Part shown: positions 29,603 to 40,437 of the stretch, in pieces | Layout of the letters: each line of letters opens with the position of its first letter | How positions within the stretch are numbered: position 1 is the stretch's first letter | NCBI GenBank assembly: GCA_030374735.1 | Contig: JASCIV010000006.1 | Location: 38,600 to 102,599 of the forward strand | Source of the DNA: Gracilaria caudata | Taxonomy: Eukaryota; Rhodophyta; Florideophyceae; Gracilariales; Gracilariaceae | Direction of reading: 5' to 3' | Length of the DNA: 64,000 nucleotides | Position numbers and translations under genes: made by a program | Notes under the pieces: generated by a model | The model's database searches: none | What the model was told of the DNA's origin: nothing | The model's input: the letters and a program-made list of their open reading frames with translations, nothing else

Positions 29603-31684
29603 CTGGGCTTCAGTCAATGTAACTCTTGAATTCTTTCCTTCACCAAATTTCGGTAATAATGCAAACGATCCGTTCTTGCAGATTGTTTGCTGTTCCTTTC
29701 ACATTCAAGATAGACCCCAAAAACATCAAGTCTAGAAAGGAATGGGAAACGAACGGACTTACTGCACTTTATGCCGTGGTTTCCAACTACAACTTCGCGC
29801 GTAGGAGCAAATAGTTGCAATATACTTCAGCTGTAAAAAATTGGAGTGCCCTGCACGTAAATGTTCTACAAGCTTTGTCGGAGACGACAAAGAGCCACGA
29901 GGACGATAGAGGAGCACGCGTTCCCTCAGTTGATGGCACGAGTATCCGTGAAGAACATTGGGTAGACACAAATTGCTCAGAAAAACGAAGGTGCTACTAT
30001 CACGTACCCTTGCAGAGATGTTTGCACGTTCGCCCTTGTATAGAGCTCTTCTTTGCAACAACCTCATAATTAAGTGGACGCGAGTTTGCTGGCGGTGCTT
30101 CGTCAGCCTCGGCGACATCAAAAGTACCTAGGGAAGCCAAAAAAAAAACTCGAATTTGTGTCGGCCTTCAGATCACATGATTTGAATGCCCTCGTAAAAA
30201 CGAATGCTGTGCGCTGTCTGGCATTCGAATGCATTCTTTGTTTTGAATGGAAAAGTTTCCAAACCATTAAATGGTCAAATTTTTGAATGCATTCGGTATG
30301 AGGGGTATCCCTTCCAAACCCAATTTTGAATCAAAAATTTTGATGCCTCAAATAGCAAAATGGCAGAATATTGTCCATTTGAATGCGTTCAAATAGTTTT
30401 AAAGATGTAAGAGTTTATGCATTCGAATGCCTTGAATGGTTTGAATGCATATTATGTTTTTTGTGAGGCAGATGGTTAGGACTACGTGGCACACGTGTGC
30501 ACATTACGCAACGGACCACTATAGGTGGCGTTGATCTGGCTCCTGCTTGAGCGTCTGGGTTTGCATGCTCTGCAAGGCGCGAGCGCTTTGAACGATCTGC
30601 AACGGCCGCACCTCTGGCGCCTCTACTGCGCGTTTTGTTTACCCACCCTCCCTCTCCTCCTAAAGGAGCTTTGTCCCCTACCTACGAAGGTAATAGGCTC
30701 AGGGAGTTTGCTTCGCTAAGAAGCAGCGAAGCTGATCCTCTCTCACTTCGCACCTGTAGTTGAATTAATTGGCCACTTCTGGGCCTTTAATTAAATTATC
30801 CCAAACTAATCCCAATTGGGATGTTCTGCAGGACGATGAGTAGCCCATTACAAAATGAATATGGATGGGAAGGATGCAGCGTCTTCGGAGGAGAATTCTC
30901 AGAGCAGAGGGAATATCCGGCCGGCATCTTCAGCGACCGGACAAGAAACATCCACGTTTCAACGTGATCACTTGGCGTCCCGCATCTCTCTCAACCATGC
31001 ATCTACGATCTACGACGGTACCAAAAGGTATCCCTCATACCTTCGGTAGAACGCCGCGTGCTTTTGGACGCTGTTTCTTTGAAACTCCCACCGCCTACAC
31101 TAGGGGCAGTGATGTTGTTCTGGGACTCGCTGAGCCCGTTAAGGTTGTAGAACGCTGCCTTCTGTCTTGCGGAGCACCAGAAAGTGCGGGTGATGTCTTG
31201 TCTGTCTCCCACACAGATGTATTCCCAAACCACAAAAATCGTTCTGGGAGCTTCATGCCAGAGAGGTAATGGGACTCCTTTTTCAGGTTTAAGAACTTGG
31301 TCTTTGGTAACACGCATAGAGAACGGCAGACGAAGCCATAACACGTGAGTTGCTTCACGAAGTGAGGAGACGGGCATATCAGGGCCCTCTCAAGGTAAGT
31401 TCATCCCGAAATATCCCGGAAACAAAAGTGGTTGAAGCGAGCGAAGTCTTTCCAAAACTCAATGATGATCGTAAGATGGAGTCGATAGGGACATATGAGT
31501 ACCGTGATTAGATCTCCTTGTACTCGACCATAGGTCGATGATCTGAGACGTGGGGCTTGTCTCACTGTCGGAAGCTTCTACATGCTAACATGATTCTCTG
31601 TTAACTCCTGATTTATTGTCTCAGTTTGGATTGACATTGAGATTTAGTTAATCTGTACATATATCTGTTGTTGCATTTTAAAAC
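29603..31684. other. Long intergenic region with AT-rich palindromic repeats
   Basis: It contains an AT-rich repeat block (30183-30450) and short frames at 30855-31377 on both strands. The rightward one has a real ATG (MNMDGKDAASSEEN) but ends after 64 codons without a domain. No gene could be supported. Confidence 0.4.
30183..30450. repeat. Cluster of GAATGC/GCATTC motifs with two identical 12-bp palindromes
   Basis: GAATGC or its complement recurs about eight times in 270 bases. The perfect palindrome GCATTCGAATGC is present twice, at 30221-30232 and 30419-30430. Surrounding DNA is AT-rich. Confidence 0.7.
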
Positions 31685-34455
31685 TCAGGATGTATGCATC
31701 GCCATCGGCGACGCTTCAGAACCCCTTTTTAATTCTGCTTGTGTCAGAAGTTGCAGAATATCATGGTATCCACCTCGTTCAGCTTCATGTATCGCTGTTG
31801 AACCCCATCTATCGCGATGGTTAGCGTCAGCGCCGTTCTCAAGCAATAACTGCACGATATCTCGACGTCCTTCAGAAGCAGCCACCTGCGTCATTGAACA
31901 ATAACACGATTCAAACTCCTGTTAGAGCAAAAATTGTGCACGAGACGTGCTTGTGTACGTCTCTGTCGACATGGCAAACCTCTGCTAAGAACTTACCATT
32001 AGTGGTGTACGGCGATCGTAATCGGAGCAGTTCACATCCAACCCGTTCATGATGAGTTTGGTCATGCCGTCTACGTCGCCATCTGCCGCTGCAACCATGG
32101 CGGCTTGATTTGCCAAACTCTCCTTGTGGTGGGAGTCGAGTACACCGGATCCTTCCACATGACCGGCAATCCTGCCTTCTATAGATCTTAGCAGTCGAAT
32201 GGGTTCGCTATCGCCTGATCGATTGGCATAGTTCATAGCGTCAACAAGAGGTGAGTTATTCCACCTGTCAAATGACAGCCTCGCGCCAGCCGAAATCAAC
32301 AATCTAATACATGCTGTACGCCCTTCGGCAGCGGCTATCAAACGAAGCGCAGCACAGGAAGGAGATAGACAAATAAATTTGTTGTCAGTCGAATACCTCT
32401 CCGTAACTGAATCGAAACGAACGAAGGGGACAGGGTCCACTTACCAACGTGAAGAGCCGTTCGTTTGTCATAATCAGAGTAGTTCACCTTTGCCCCCCTG
32501 TCGATCAAACGACCGACTAACTCCGTTTGTCCTCTGTACACCGCTTCAAGTAGTCGCTTGGAAAGATCATCTTCATCTGGTTCCTCATCTAGAGAATCCT
32601 CACGGTTTTGTTGCCTACTAGACATTGCCTGTCTGTCGGACAGTTCGGCTGCTAGAGTATTGCTCGTAAGTGTATTCAGAATTTCCTCAAAACTTGGTCT
32701 ATCGGCAGCATTCTGCGCCCAACACTTCTTTATGAGCTCCTCAAGGATTTTCGGCACCCGATCTTCCTCGTAGAACGACGGCCTGTTCCCTTCGACAACA
32801 TGGAACATGACCTGTATAGGCGTTTTTTTTCCAAACGGAAACCTTCCGGTGTACATTTCGTACATTACGATTCCAAACGAATACACGTCGGCAGCTGGGG
32901 TATATGGTTTAAGCTCCATGACTTCCGGCGCCATAGTGTACGGTGTTCCAATTATACCCCCTTCTGCCGGCCTTCCGGAAGAACTGAGGTGTACTCCAGA
33001 AGCATTGTTAACAAACTGTCGACTAAGGCCAAAGTCACAAATCACGCAGTGAGTGAGTGTTCGGTTGATAAGAATGTTGCTTGTCTTCAAGTCCCTGTGC
33101 AAAATTGGTGGTGAAGAAGCATGAAGGTAATACATGCCACGAGCCACTCCGCAAAGCATTTCAACAGCTTTCTCTGGCGTGAAGCGACTAGGGTTCGGAC
33201 CATGTAGGTAATTGGCAACCGAACCACCGGTATACAACTCGGTGACGATACAGACCACCGGTTCAAAACATATACCCATGTACAGCAAGCAGTTTGGATG
33301 TCGTATTTGCAAAAGCAACCAAAACTCTTCGACGTAATCGCCAACAACATCCTTTCGATTCTCTTCGACAGTAGTGGAAAGCTTGTCCACACCAGCGGCA
33401 TCGCCGTGGCCATCTTTAAAAACCTTGACGGCCACAGGGACGTGCATCCACTGACATTCATACACAGTAGCACAAGCACCCCTTCCAAGAATCTTGCCGA
33501 ATTTGATGTCATCATAATTGATGATAAAAGGCATGGCGGCATTCAGATCTTCATTCGGATCATCATCAGCGTCATCTCTGCGAGAGTTAGAACGCAGCAA
33601 GTCTAGACGAGGGTGTTTCAAATCGCGTCGAACTAGCTTTTGTTTCTTCGGCTTTGGAATGCGAGGTCGCTTTCCAGAGCTAGAAGAAGGGGTAGAAGAC
33701 GCCGGCTTCCAGTCTACACGACCATGAGAATGTGCTGGGGTATCTGGATGAAGAAGACCATTTCTCTCCATGTTGAGCTGAGCGAGATCGAGTTCACGCT
33801 TCTCGATGTACTTGAGGTGCTCACCAGCCACTGATTGCAACTCATCAAGCCATTCGGTTACATTTTCATCACTCTTAAGTTGCTCAATAAAGTCAGCATA
33901 TGAGATAGCCTCGTTCTTAGGGTCAGATGAGTCGGCTATGATCTGGTCGGCAACGGCTTGGATTCGCGTTTCATTCTGAGCGTCGAGCTGGTCAACGGTG
34001 TTGGTGAGCTCGGAGACTATTCTTTGCATGAGTTTCAACGCGCTGCATAATTGATCTCTCGAGAGATAGCCCTTTCCATCTTGAGAATTGTCATATATGG
34101 AAAATAAATACTTGAGGCGACTTTCGGTTGTTCCGCGGCAAAGAATGGCATAGCCCAAGATAAACTCACGAAGCGTAACACGTCCCTGTACGCCACCGTC
34201 TGCAATATCGAAAATGTTGAACACAAGCTTTGGGTCGATGGTAAGCTCTGTAGCAATGAAGTTTCCGGTGGCTCTTTTGAACTGTTCTGGAAGCAAGCCC
34301 TCGTTACTGGGATCCATTTTCTTGTAGTAGTCGATGAGTGTATCAATCTCAGATTGCTTGAGATTGTGCTGAACACCAAGAACACGGGCGCCACTTTCAT
34401 CGTGGTGGAAGCGTTGGGGAGAAAGGTGCGCATGCTTGGCGAAGTTGTTTCCCAT
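31685..34455 (-). CDS. EF-hand / TKL (Raf-like) protein kinase / ankyrin-repeat protein, three exons
   Basis: Exons 34455-32445, 32334-31997 and 31885-31685 give 849 aa. The start MGNNFAKH fits the N-myristoylation pattern (G2, A6). Residues about 30-190 form a calcineurin-B/recoverin-like EF-hand module; the clearest calcium loop is DNSQDGKGYLSRDQ, with weaker ones at DPSNEGLLPEQF and DIADGGVQGRVT. A basic linker follows (KRPRIPKPKKQKLVRRD). The kinase domain (about 318-600) has GRGACATVYE, the VAVKVF lysine, HRDLKTSNILI, DFGLS and APEVMELKPYTPAADVYSFG, all catalytic residues intact, of tyrosine-kinase-like/Raf type. Ankyrin repeats follow (LVGRLIDRGAKVNYSDYDKR, VAAAEGR, TPLMVAASEGRRDIVQLLLE). 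Both introns (110 and 111 nt, GTAAGT donors) fall inside ankyrin repeats and rejoin them exactly. It is probably a membrane-anchored calcium-responsive kinase; partners are unknown. Confidence 0.9.
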
Positions 34456-34726
34456 GAGGGGGCGGAAACACGATGCTGCGGCTGCAGCGACGCCCGTAAA
34501 AAGCTCACACGCGCGAGCGGACGCCGAGCGGTCAGAGGTGTTAGACGCAATGGTGGCGAAGGATGGATTCCAGCGACTGGAAACGCAACGACCGCGGCGA
34601 GCGCGTCAAAGACAGGCTCGAGTAAAAGCCTGGGCGTTGCCGCACAGACTCATGACGGAGGGTTCTGATACGGGCGCTCTGGTTTTGGGGGGCAATGCAT
34701 GTGCCGTTGCAGTTGATGCAACACCG

Positions 34727-35003
34727 GTGCACACTGTGCACGCGTGGCAAAGCTGAAAGATAATCATATGCTTACACGTTTTGCAGCTGTGAGCGACTGT
34801 GCAGCGCGAATCTGCGTCTGCCAGCAGACAGTGCACCCCTGTGTCAAGGGCGCTTCAAGTGCACTATATAGGGTTGGCACTGTACGGTAATTGAAGAACT
34901 TATATTTCCGTCTTGATTACTTGTTCAACTGGACACGTGTGTGGTTTTGTGCAAGCTCGAGTTCTGTGCACTGCAAAGAGCGTGCACTGTCTAAGGGGTG
35001 CAC
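34727..35003. promoter_or_regulatory. Cluster of seven GTGCAC palindromes, two fused to TATA-like boxes
   Basis: GTGCAC occurs at 34727, 34736, 34831, 34859, 34966, 34982 and 34998. Two copies share the extended form GTGCACTATAT (34859 and 34998), followed by AG or CG, so a TATA-like box directly follows the palindrome. The cluster lies 270-550 bases upstream of the kinase start. A transcription-factor site array is the simplest reading. Confidence 0.5.
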
Positions 35004-35923
35004 TATATCGAGCATGCTCTCTGTACCTTCACCAAACACTGCAGAGGGCTGGCTACCCAGGGTGGCGACAACAACTCGAAAGACAACTTCCAATCACAGC
35101 GCCATCCGGCGCACACATGTGCTGGTAACCCCGTTCGGGGTGGCAAACAGCTACACGTAGCCTGCCGGTGGTGAAGTCTAGGGTTTTCCTCCGTGTCTGT
35201 GCTATGCTTACATTGTAGGTTGGTGTAAGAGGAATAAGCCGCACGGAAACCATGCTGAGCGCATATGTGGCAGATTTCTTGCTCAGGCGCAGTCTAAACG
35301 TGTGAAACTGCTGTTCATTAAGCTGAAAATGTACCACTCCAATCTCTGTCCAACTTTCCTCATTTCTTCCAGCAAGTCGTGATTTGCGCACTCTATCAAA
35401 CTGGCAGCAGCAACATCTTTTTTGAACAGACACATCACAACAAGAACGTCCCGCCAAGTAGTCTCGCAACAAAATCATGCTCTAGTTTTTTTTTAAAGGA
35501 CGACGCAAGGTCTCGAGTCCTCAATCCAATACTCTACGAAAGCACATCTTTATCCGATTTAACCTCTCATCTCTCGTTTTGGTTGGAAGCTACAAGTACT
35601 TTTCACATGGCGTGTGAGTTCCACTTGTGTGAAATACAGCTTTCACAAAGCTATTTAGTGGAATAAAATCCAAGTCATGGCCCATGGCACAAGCTCTTGC
35701 TTCATCACTTCATTTTTGGAACGAACGAAATCACCGTGAGTTTTAGTCTCACCATTTTCATCCTGCGTCGCACGAAGTCCTATGCGTGACGAGAAATATG
35801 AATCCACCTCTAAAACAGCCGAAAACACTATTCTGTGGATAACAATAACGGTCGATCATCATGGTGGCGTTTGAACACGAGCGCAGTTCACTTGCAGACA
35901 TTAATCCTTATGAAGGACCATGC

Positions 35924-35940
35924 ACTACGAGTCTCGTAGT
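35924..35940. repeat. Short perfect inverted repeat (8-bp arms, 1-nt centre)
   Basis: Arms ACTACGAG and CTCGTAGT around a single T. Seen directly. Confidence 0.8.
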
Positions 35941-36099
35941 ACGAGACGTGTGGAACCCACTTCTCAAATCGCCGAGAAAAACGCATTTGTGGATCACATA
36001 ACATTGGATAATCATCATGATGACCGCAGGACTTATGTGCGCCACTATGTGCCACCGTCATGATGATCATGGTCGCACAAGCTTTGCACGATTTGATTT

Positions 36100-36130
36100 T
36101 GCGTGCGCCACCATCATGGTGGCGCACGCA
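36100..36130. repeat. Perfect inverted repeat (15-bp arms, 1-nt centre)
   Basis: Arm TGCGTGCGCCACCAT at 36100-36114 is exactly complementary to 36116-36130, around one C. Its core CATCATGGTGGCG recurs at 35857-35869, so part of this block is duplicated locally. Confidence 0.9.
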
Positions 36131-36578
36131 ATTGCTGCGCGCCGTTTTTGTCAGCCCAATATCCGAAGAAGATCTGGTCATACGAATGGAACATTCACAG
36201 CAACCCAGGAAACGACACACAAGCTCAATGCCGCAGCTGTTTCAAGTCACGTTAGCGTTACCCTTGGGTGAAACATCAAATTTTGAGAATGAGCGAAGGT
36301 ACCCTTTTACTGCACCGCGTGACCAAGTGTAAATTGCACAACGGCTTCTTATGGCTAAATTCACTGCTTTCGTCTCCACCACAAGATACTTAGCTTATTA
36401 CAGTAAACTTGATTGTTACCTTCTTCGACCTCATCGTTTGCGGGCGTTAAAACTGGCTCCAACGGAGGAAAACATTGCTTTTCGTTTCAATGTTTTTTGG
36501 CGAAGCGCCACTCGTTTCTTTCGGGTTTAGAACGCTGCTCTTATTCCACGCCAGGGCTTTTGCAAAGAGCATCTCCCA

Positions 36579-36950
36579 CTAAAAAAGGACAAGCAACCCC
36601 TCTTGCTCAGATTCTGCATGCAGCTCTCGTTGAGTTACTTGCCCAATCCTCCCCCGTAGACACTTTTTGGGCAATTTAGCACATAGGTTATTGAGGAAAT
36701 GAACTGCTCCAAACCAACCTCTACCATCGCGCAGAGCACATTTCCTGAACAAAACGAAAGCACTGCATAAAGTTTCCGCAAGGTTAAAAAACGAACAGTC
36801 CTCTGACTTTTGTTCAGACCCTGAAATAGGAGTTGATCCGAAGAACATGTCTATGAATACGACACAATCTTTCTGGCAATGATTGTTTTCAGCTTCAACG
36901 ACTTCTTCTACCCTCGTTGTCGTTGTTCCCCACTTCGCTTCTTCTTCCAT
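36579..36950 (-). CDS. Orphan frame, 123 aa, unknown
   Basis: The ATG at 36950 starts MEEEAKWGTTTTRVEEVVEA and runs to a TAG at 36579. Composition is protein-like (FFNLAETLCSAFVLFRKC, GWFGAVHFLNNLCAKL) but no domain, targeting signal or splice site is recognised. It may be one exon of a larger gene or chance. Confidence 0.2.
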   Translation of the reverse strand: MEEEAKWGTTTTRVEEVVEAENNHCQKDCVVFIDMFFGSTPISGSEQKSEDCSFFNLAETLCSAFVLFRKCALRDGRGWFGAVHFLNNLCAKLPKKCLRGRIGQVTQRELHAESEQEGLLVLF

Positions 36951-37727
36951 ATTCCTGTTCCTCCTCCTCTTGCGGCACTGACAGTGCTTTCCGTTAGGCA
37001 ACTATCTGTCGAACCTGGACCACGGCACCCAGTACTATTGAAGAAGGCTGGAAGCCGTTATATCTTTGTTCGGATCTAAGCGCTGTTCCTCCATGCACAC
37101 CAAGTCTGAACTCACATGCGCATCTCAGGAAATATGAGGTAGTGCAGAGGGCTTCATGGATTCACCAAAGCAGAGAATGTACGGTGCACGCGCATGATCG
37201 CCCGTCCGAAGCTTTGGTCAACCATGATGACGGCTTCCACAAACTGCACAGCTTGAAAAGAGGAACTGTATATGGTAGATCCGCAAGAGTGCTCCTCAAG
37301 TGGGCAGCTGGCTCGTTAGGGGTCTGAGTATGCTCACTACACGGCTGAAGTGAAAGCAGCGACCGAAGCGCTCTGAGCGGTGCATGCACAGATGGGAGCA
37401 GCTTCTAGTGATACGGAATTCGAGTTTGGATAATATGTGCTTGAAACTAATGCAGGAAGTGACCCATTTACTGCAAATATATATCGCAGTCTGACAACCA
37501 CGTTGATGTGGGTACCAGGATACTATCATAACGGGCTGGATACGAACATAAGGGTAGACTATCTAGCACCAAGGCCGTTAACATGTTGGGCTAACACACT
37601 GAAAAACATCGAACCGAAATCACGTTGTTGCAAAGCGCTCACCCAAGAATGAGCGGGAGAAAGAGGACACATTGCTTCACATTTGCTCCCTAGGAACAGC
37701 TGCGGGAATGCTGTTCGCAATCGTCCA

Positions 37728-38345
37728 TCAAGCACTGTGCTTGCCATTGTTACCAGAGTCGCCTTTGCGTACGACCAGCGCGACGAGCGAGTGGTCGTGG
37801 ATTAGATGCCTGCGCAAGTGCTCGTTTCGAATGTACGACCTTTCACACAGGTGGCATTGAAATGCTCGGAAATAATGGTGCACTCTTAAATCATGATATT
37901 TGAGCTCACTATTGCGATGAAACGCCTTGTCGCAAACAGAGCACTGATAACGACGAATGCCAAGATGCACAGACCTGTAGTGGCGGTTGTAGTTGCCCGT
38001 ATTCACAAAATGAGTTCCACATTCCGGGCAAGTGCAAGGCCTTGCGGAACGCCGCCCACGGCGTCGAGCGCGTCCATTACGAGCGCTCAAAACGGCCGTA
38101 CAACCGGCGAGAAGCCGAGCCGAATCCAGTCGTGGTTGCGAAGTGTCCGAGTGCCTTGCAGGATCCGAGAGCAACCTCTTCTGTGCCTGCAATACGGAAA
38201 CGTCAGCAACCGGTTCCGGCGATGGCGCGGGACGAGTTTTTGGTCTTTCATAGACCTGATGGCACTCCTTGCGGCTGATATGATGCACTACGTCGCTGAA
38301 GTCTGCGAAAATGCTTCTACAGTAAGGACACATATGATTTGACAT
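37728..38345 (-). CDS. C2H2 zinc-finger protein (paralogue A)
   Basis: From the ATG at 38345, 205 aa. One atypical finger lies at the very N-terminus (CPYCRSIFADFSDVVHHISR then CHQ). A long low-complexity linker follows, then three classical C2H2 fingers toward the C-terminus: CPECGTHFVNTGNYNRHYRS with VH, CSVCDKAFHRNSELKYHDLR with VH, and CHLCERSYIRNEHLRRHLIH with DH. It is presumably a nuclear DNA-binding regulator. The same architecture, including the CHQ.Y motif after finger 1, recurs in the neighbouring gene at 39349-40041. A TATA box lies about 90 bases upstream of this ATG. Targets are unknown. Confidence 0.85.
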   Translation of the reverse strand: MSNHMCPYCRSIFADFSDVVHHISRKECHQVYERPKTRPAPSPEPVADVSVLQAQKRLLSDPARHSDTSQPRLDSARLLAGCTAVLSARNGRARRRGRRSARPCTCPECGTHFVNTGNYNRHYRSVHLGIRRYQCSVCDKAFHRNSELKYHDLRVHHYFRAFQCHLCERSYIRNEHLRRHLIHDHSLVALVVRKGDSGNNGKHSA

Positions 38346-39348
38346 AATGCTAGTATTGGTAGCTTGCACGGGGGTAATGTTGCTCGTCGAATGGGTGCAC
38401 CAGGCTGATTGCAGCAGCTCTGCTTGGTGCTGGTCTACTTATAGGAAGATCAGAGAAGCATATGGTTACGGTCAAGATGGTTGAGGGCTGCCCAGCCCGC
38501 TGGGGCAAGAAAAGACAAAGAATCAGGTGCGAGTGGTAAGCACGTTTATCTTGAAGCGTATGGCACTGTCCGATCACGTGGCAGATCTTAGCGGTGCTCC
38601 ATGCACTCGAGAGCTTGGAAAAGGAGCATTCTGTGGTTCGCAGGTTGGGCATTGCTTGAATGAAGTGTCTACCATATCCAACTTCATCCCGAACTCACAA
38701 AAACTCGGTTGGATTCTCTTTTTTCTTTCCATCACTGGCTCTCGCGAGGAAAGCGAGAATATCCTCCAGCCATTCCACCATGAAGCTTTGTGAGACTTCT
38801 CGAGTTTTTGGCAGAGCGGAATGAAATTGTTCAGGCTTACGGAGCACAGCCACAGGAAAGGTGATCCGCCAGCGCAATGCGGGGCCCATGTTGTTTGGGG
38901 CGACGCAGATATCCTACGTGGTCGCAAAAGTTGATGGGTTGGATTTATGGAAAGCACGTTGCCCGTGACGGATGCTCTTTAGGGGCTGTGTGAAGAGGCA
39001 ATTGATGTGAAAGAAGGTATGGATAAAGGTCTTGTGACTGCTCGTTTTCTGTCGAGGCGTGACGCGACGGACGAGGAGTTCGGGTTTCAGGGCTAATGGG
39101 GAGGAAGGAGGCGGAAAGCATCACAGCTCATTGATTGGGTGAAGGCGAAAGAACGGGCGAGCTTCCACCGCAAGGGAAGAACGCAACTGCGCGTGTTTGC
39201 AAGCCTGGAAAGAAGCACTCACCCTTGGCTATTTTAACAACAACTCAACAACAACTATGCTAAACGCGCATTTGTGTGCACTGACAGCGATACCGAGCAC
39301 TGTAAAGACGGCGCCTCGCACTGGCGCAGCAAAGGTGTGGATGGCAGA
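38346..39348. other. Intergenic between the two zinc-finger genes
   Basis: It contains the promoter of gene A and the 3' region of gene B. Short frames on both strands lack domains; no third paralogue is visible. Confidence 0.45.
38435..38443 (-). promoter_or_regulatory. TATA box candidate of zinc-finger gene A (TATAAGTAG)
   Basis: Minus-strand TATAAGTAG ends 90 bases before the ATG at 38345, leaving room for a start site near 38410 and a short leader. Confidence 0.45.
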
Positions 39349-40041
39349 TCACTTGCGCCGTCTCCGTTTTGGCGAAGAATGGCCGCTCTGCACGTGTCTC
39401 AGCAGGTGCTCCTTCCTGGTGAACGACTTCTCGCACTGGCCGCATCGATGCGCCCTCACCGAGTAATGCACGCGCATCAAGTGTGACTGCAGCTCGCTCT
39501 TCTGATAGAATGCCCATTGACAATACTTGCACCTGAAGCGCCGAATATCAGAGTGCACGGCGCGGATGTGCCGGTTAAGGTTACCGTTGTTGGACAACTT
39601 CGCGCCGCACTGAGGGCACGTCACGCCGCACGGGCGCTCCTCCTCGCGCTCCTCTTGGCGCTCTTCGCCGCCGTTGGCGTGGTCGGGCGCTCTGGCGAAG
39701 GCGCCCAGCTGCGGCAGCCAGATCTGCTCAAGCATGGACGGTGCAAACACGGAGCCCCACGTGGTTGAGCCGCCCGAGCGGAGTAGGTCGGGTTTGTATA
39801 CGTCCAGTAGCGCCGAGGCGTCGCGTTGCGGAACGGACGCGTCGCACTGGAAGGGGTATTGTGAGTGGTATTGAGCGAGATGGTCGGTAGGGGGTTCTGC
39901 GCGGTGTTTGGAGGATGGCGGTTTGGTGTATATCTGATGACACCCCCTGCAGCGCAGATGGTCCAGTACGGCAGTAAACGAGTCGAAGCGCACTCTGCAG
40001 TAGGGACACGCATCGCATTGGTCGAGCTCGGCGGAAGACAT
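39349..40041 (-). CDS. C2H2 zinc-finger protein (paralogue B)
   Basis: From the ATG at 40041, 230 aa. Same layout as the neighbour: an N-terminal finger (CPYCRVRFDSFTAVLDHLRC then CHQIY), a linker with an acidic/arginine run (EERQEEREEERP), and three C-terminal C2H2 fingers: CPQCGAKLSNNGNLNRHIRA with VH, CKYCQWAFYQKSELQSHLMR with VH, and CGQCEKSFTRKEHLLRHVQS with GH. It ends in a basic tail (PKRRRRK) that can serve as nuclear localisation signal. A likely transcription regulator. Same orientation as paralogue A, about 1 kb away, which points to tandem duplication followed by divergence of the linkers. GC content is higher than in A. Confidence 0.87.
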   Translation of the reverse strand: MSSAELDQCDACPYCRVRFDSFTAVLDHLRCRGCHQIYTKPPSSKHRAEPPTDHLAQYHSQYPFQCDASVPQRDASALLDVYKPDLLRSGGSTTWGSVFAPSMLEQIWLPQLGAFARAPDHANGGEERQEEREEERPCGVTCPQCGAKLSNNGNLNRHIRAVHSDIRRFRCKYCQWAFYQKSELQSHLMRVHYSVRAHRCGQCEKSFTRKEHLLRHVQSGHSSPKRRRRK

Positions 40042-40437
40042 GACGGCGAACGGCGGCAGCGGCACGCCGCATCCGCGCGAGCGCTACGCACCGCGTAGCG
40101 GCTTCTTAAATGTAGCTCGCAGACGGAGAGAAGCGGCGGAAGACGCCGTGTGCGGCACACGGTGTGCGCTGAGGTGGCGGCACGTGAGTTGCCACGCTGT
40201 CCAGCAGCTTGTTGCGCATCCCGGACCGCCGCGTGCTGTTTGTCTCGGTCCCGCGCCGAGCTTTTTTCTGGCCACGTGTTCAGTCATTTGAGCTATTCAC
40301 ACGATGTGCGCATTGCGAAGCCGATCGCGCGTGTCGGCGTTCCTTGTCTTCGTTGTTCCGTTCCGTGCCGTGCCGAGCGCTCCCCGGCGCGCTTTCCCGC
40401 CACGTGCGTCGCCTCTCGCCCGCGTCCCCGTCAGCAC
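40042..40437. other. GC-rich divergent promoter (zinc-finger B / NMT)
   Basis: About 400 bases between head-to-head genes, GC-rich. On the minus strand a TTTAAG element at about 40105-40110 lies roughly 65 bases upstream of the zinc-finger B start. No clear TATA for NMT. Confidence 0.4.

Larger units (their letters stand above)
34456..37727. other. Long gene-poor region (3.3 kb) with palindromic clusters
   Basis: It holds the kinase upstream region with a GTGCAC cluster (34727-35003), two perfect inverted repeats (35924-35940 and 36100-36130) and one orphan leftward frame (36579-36950). Other frames look random. Confidence 0.4.
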
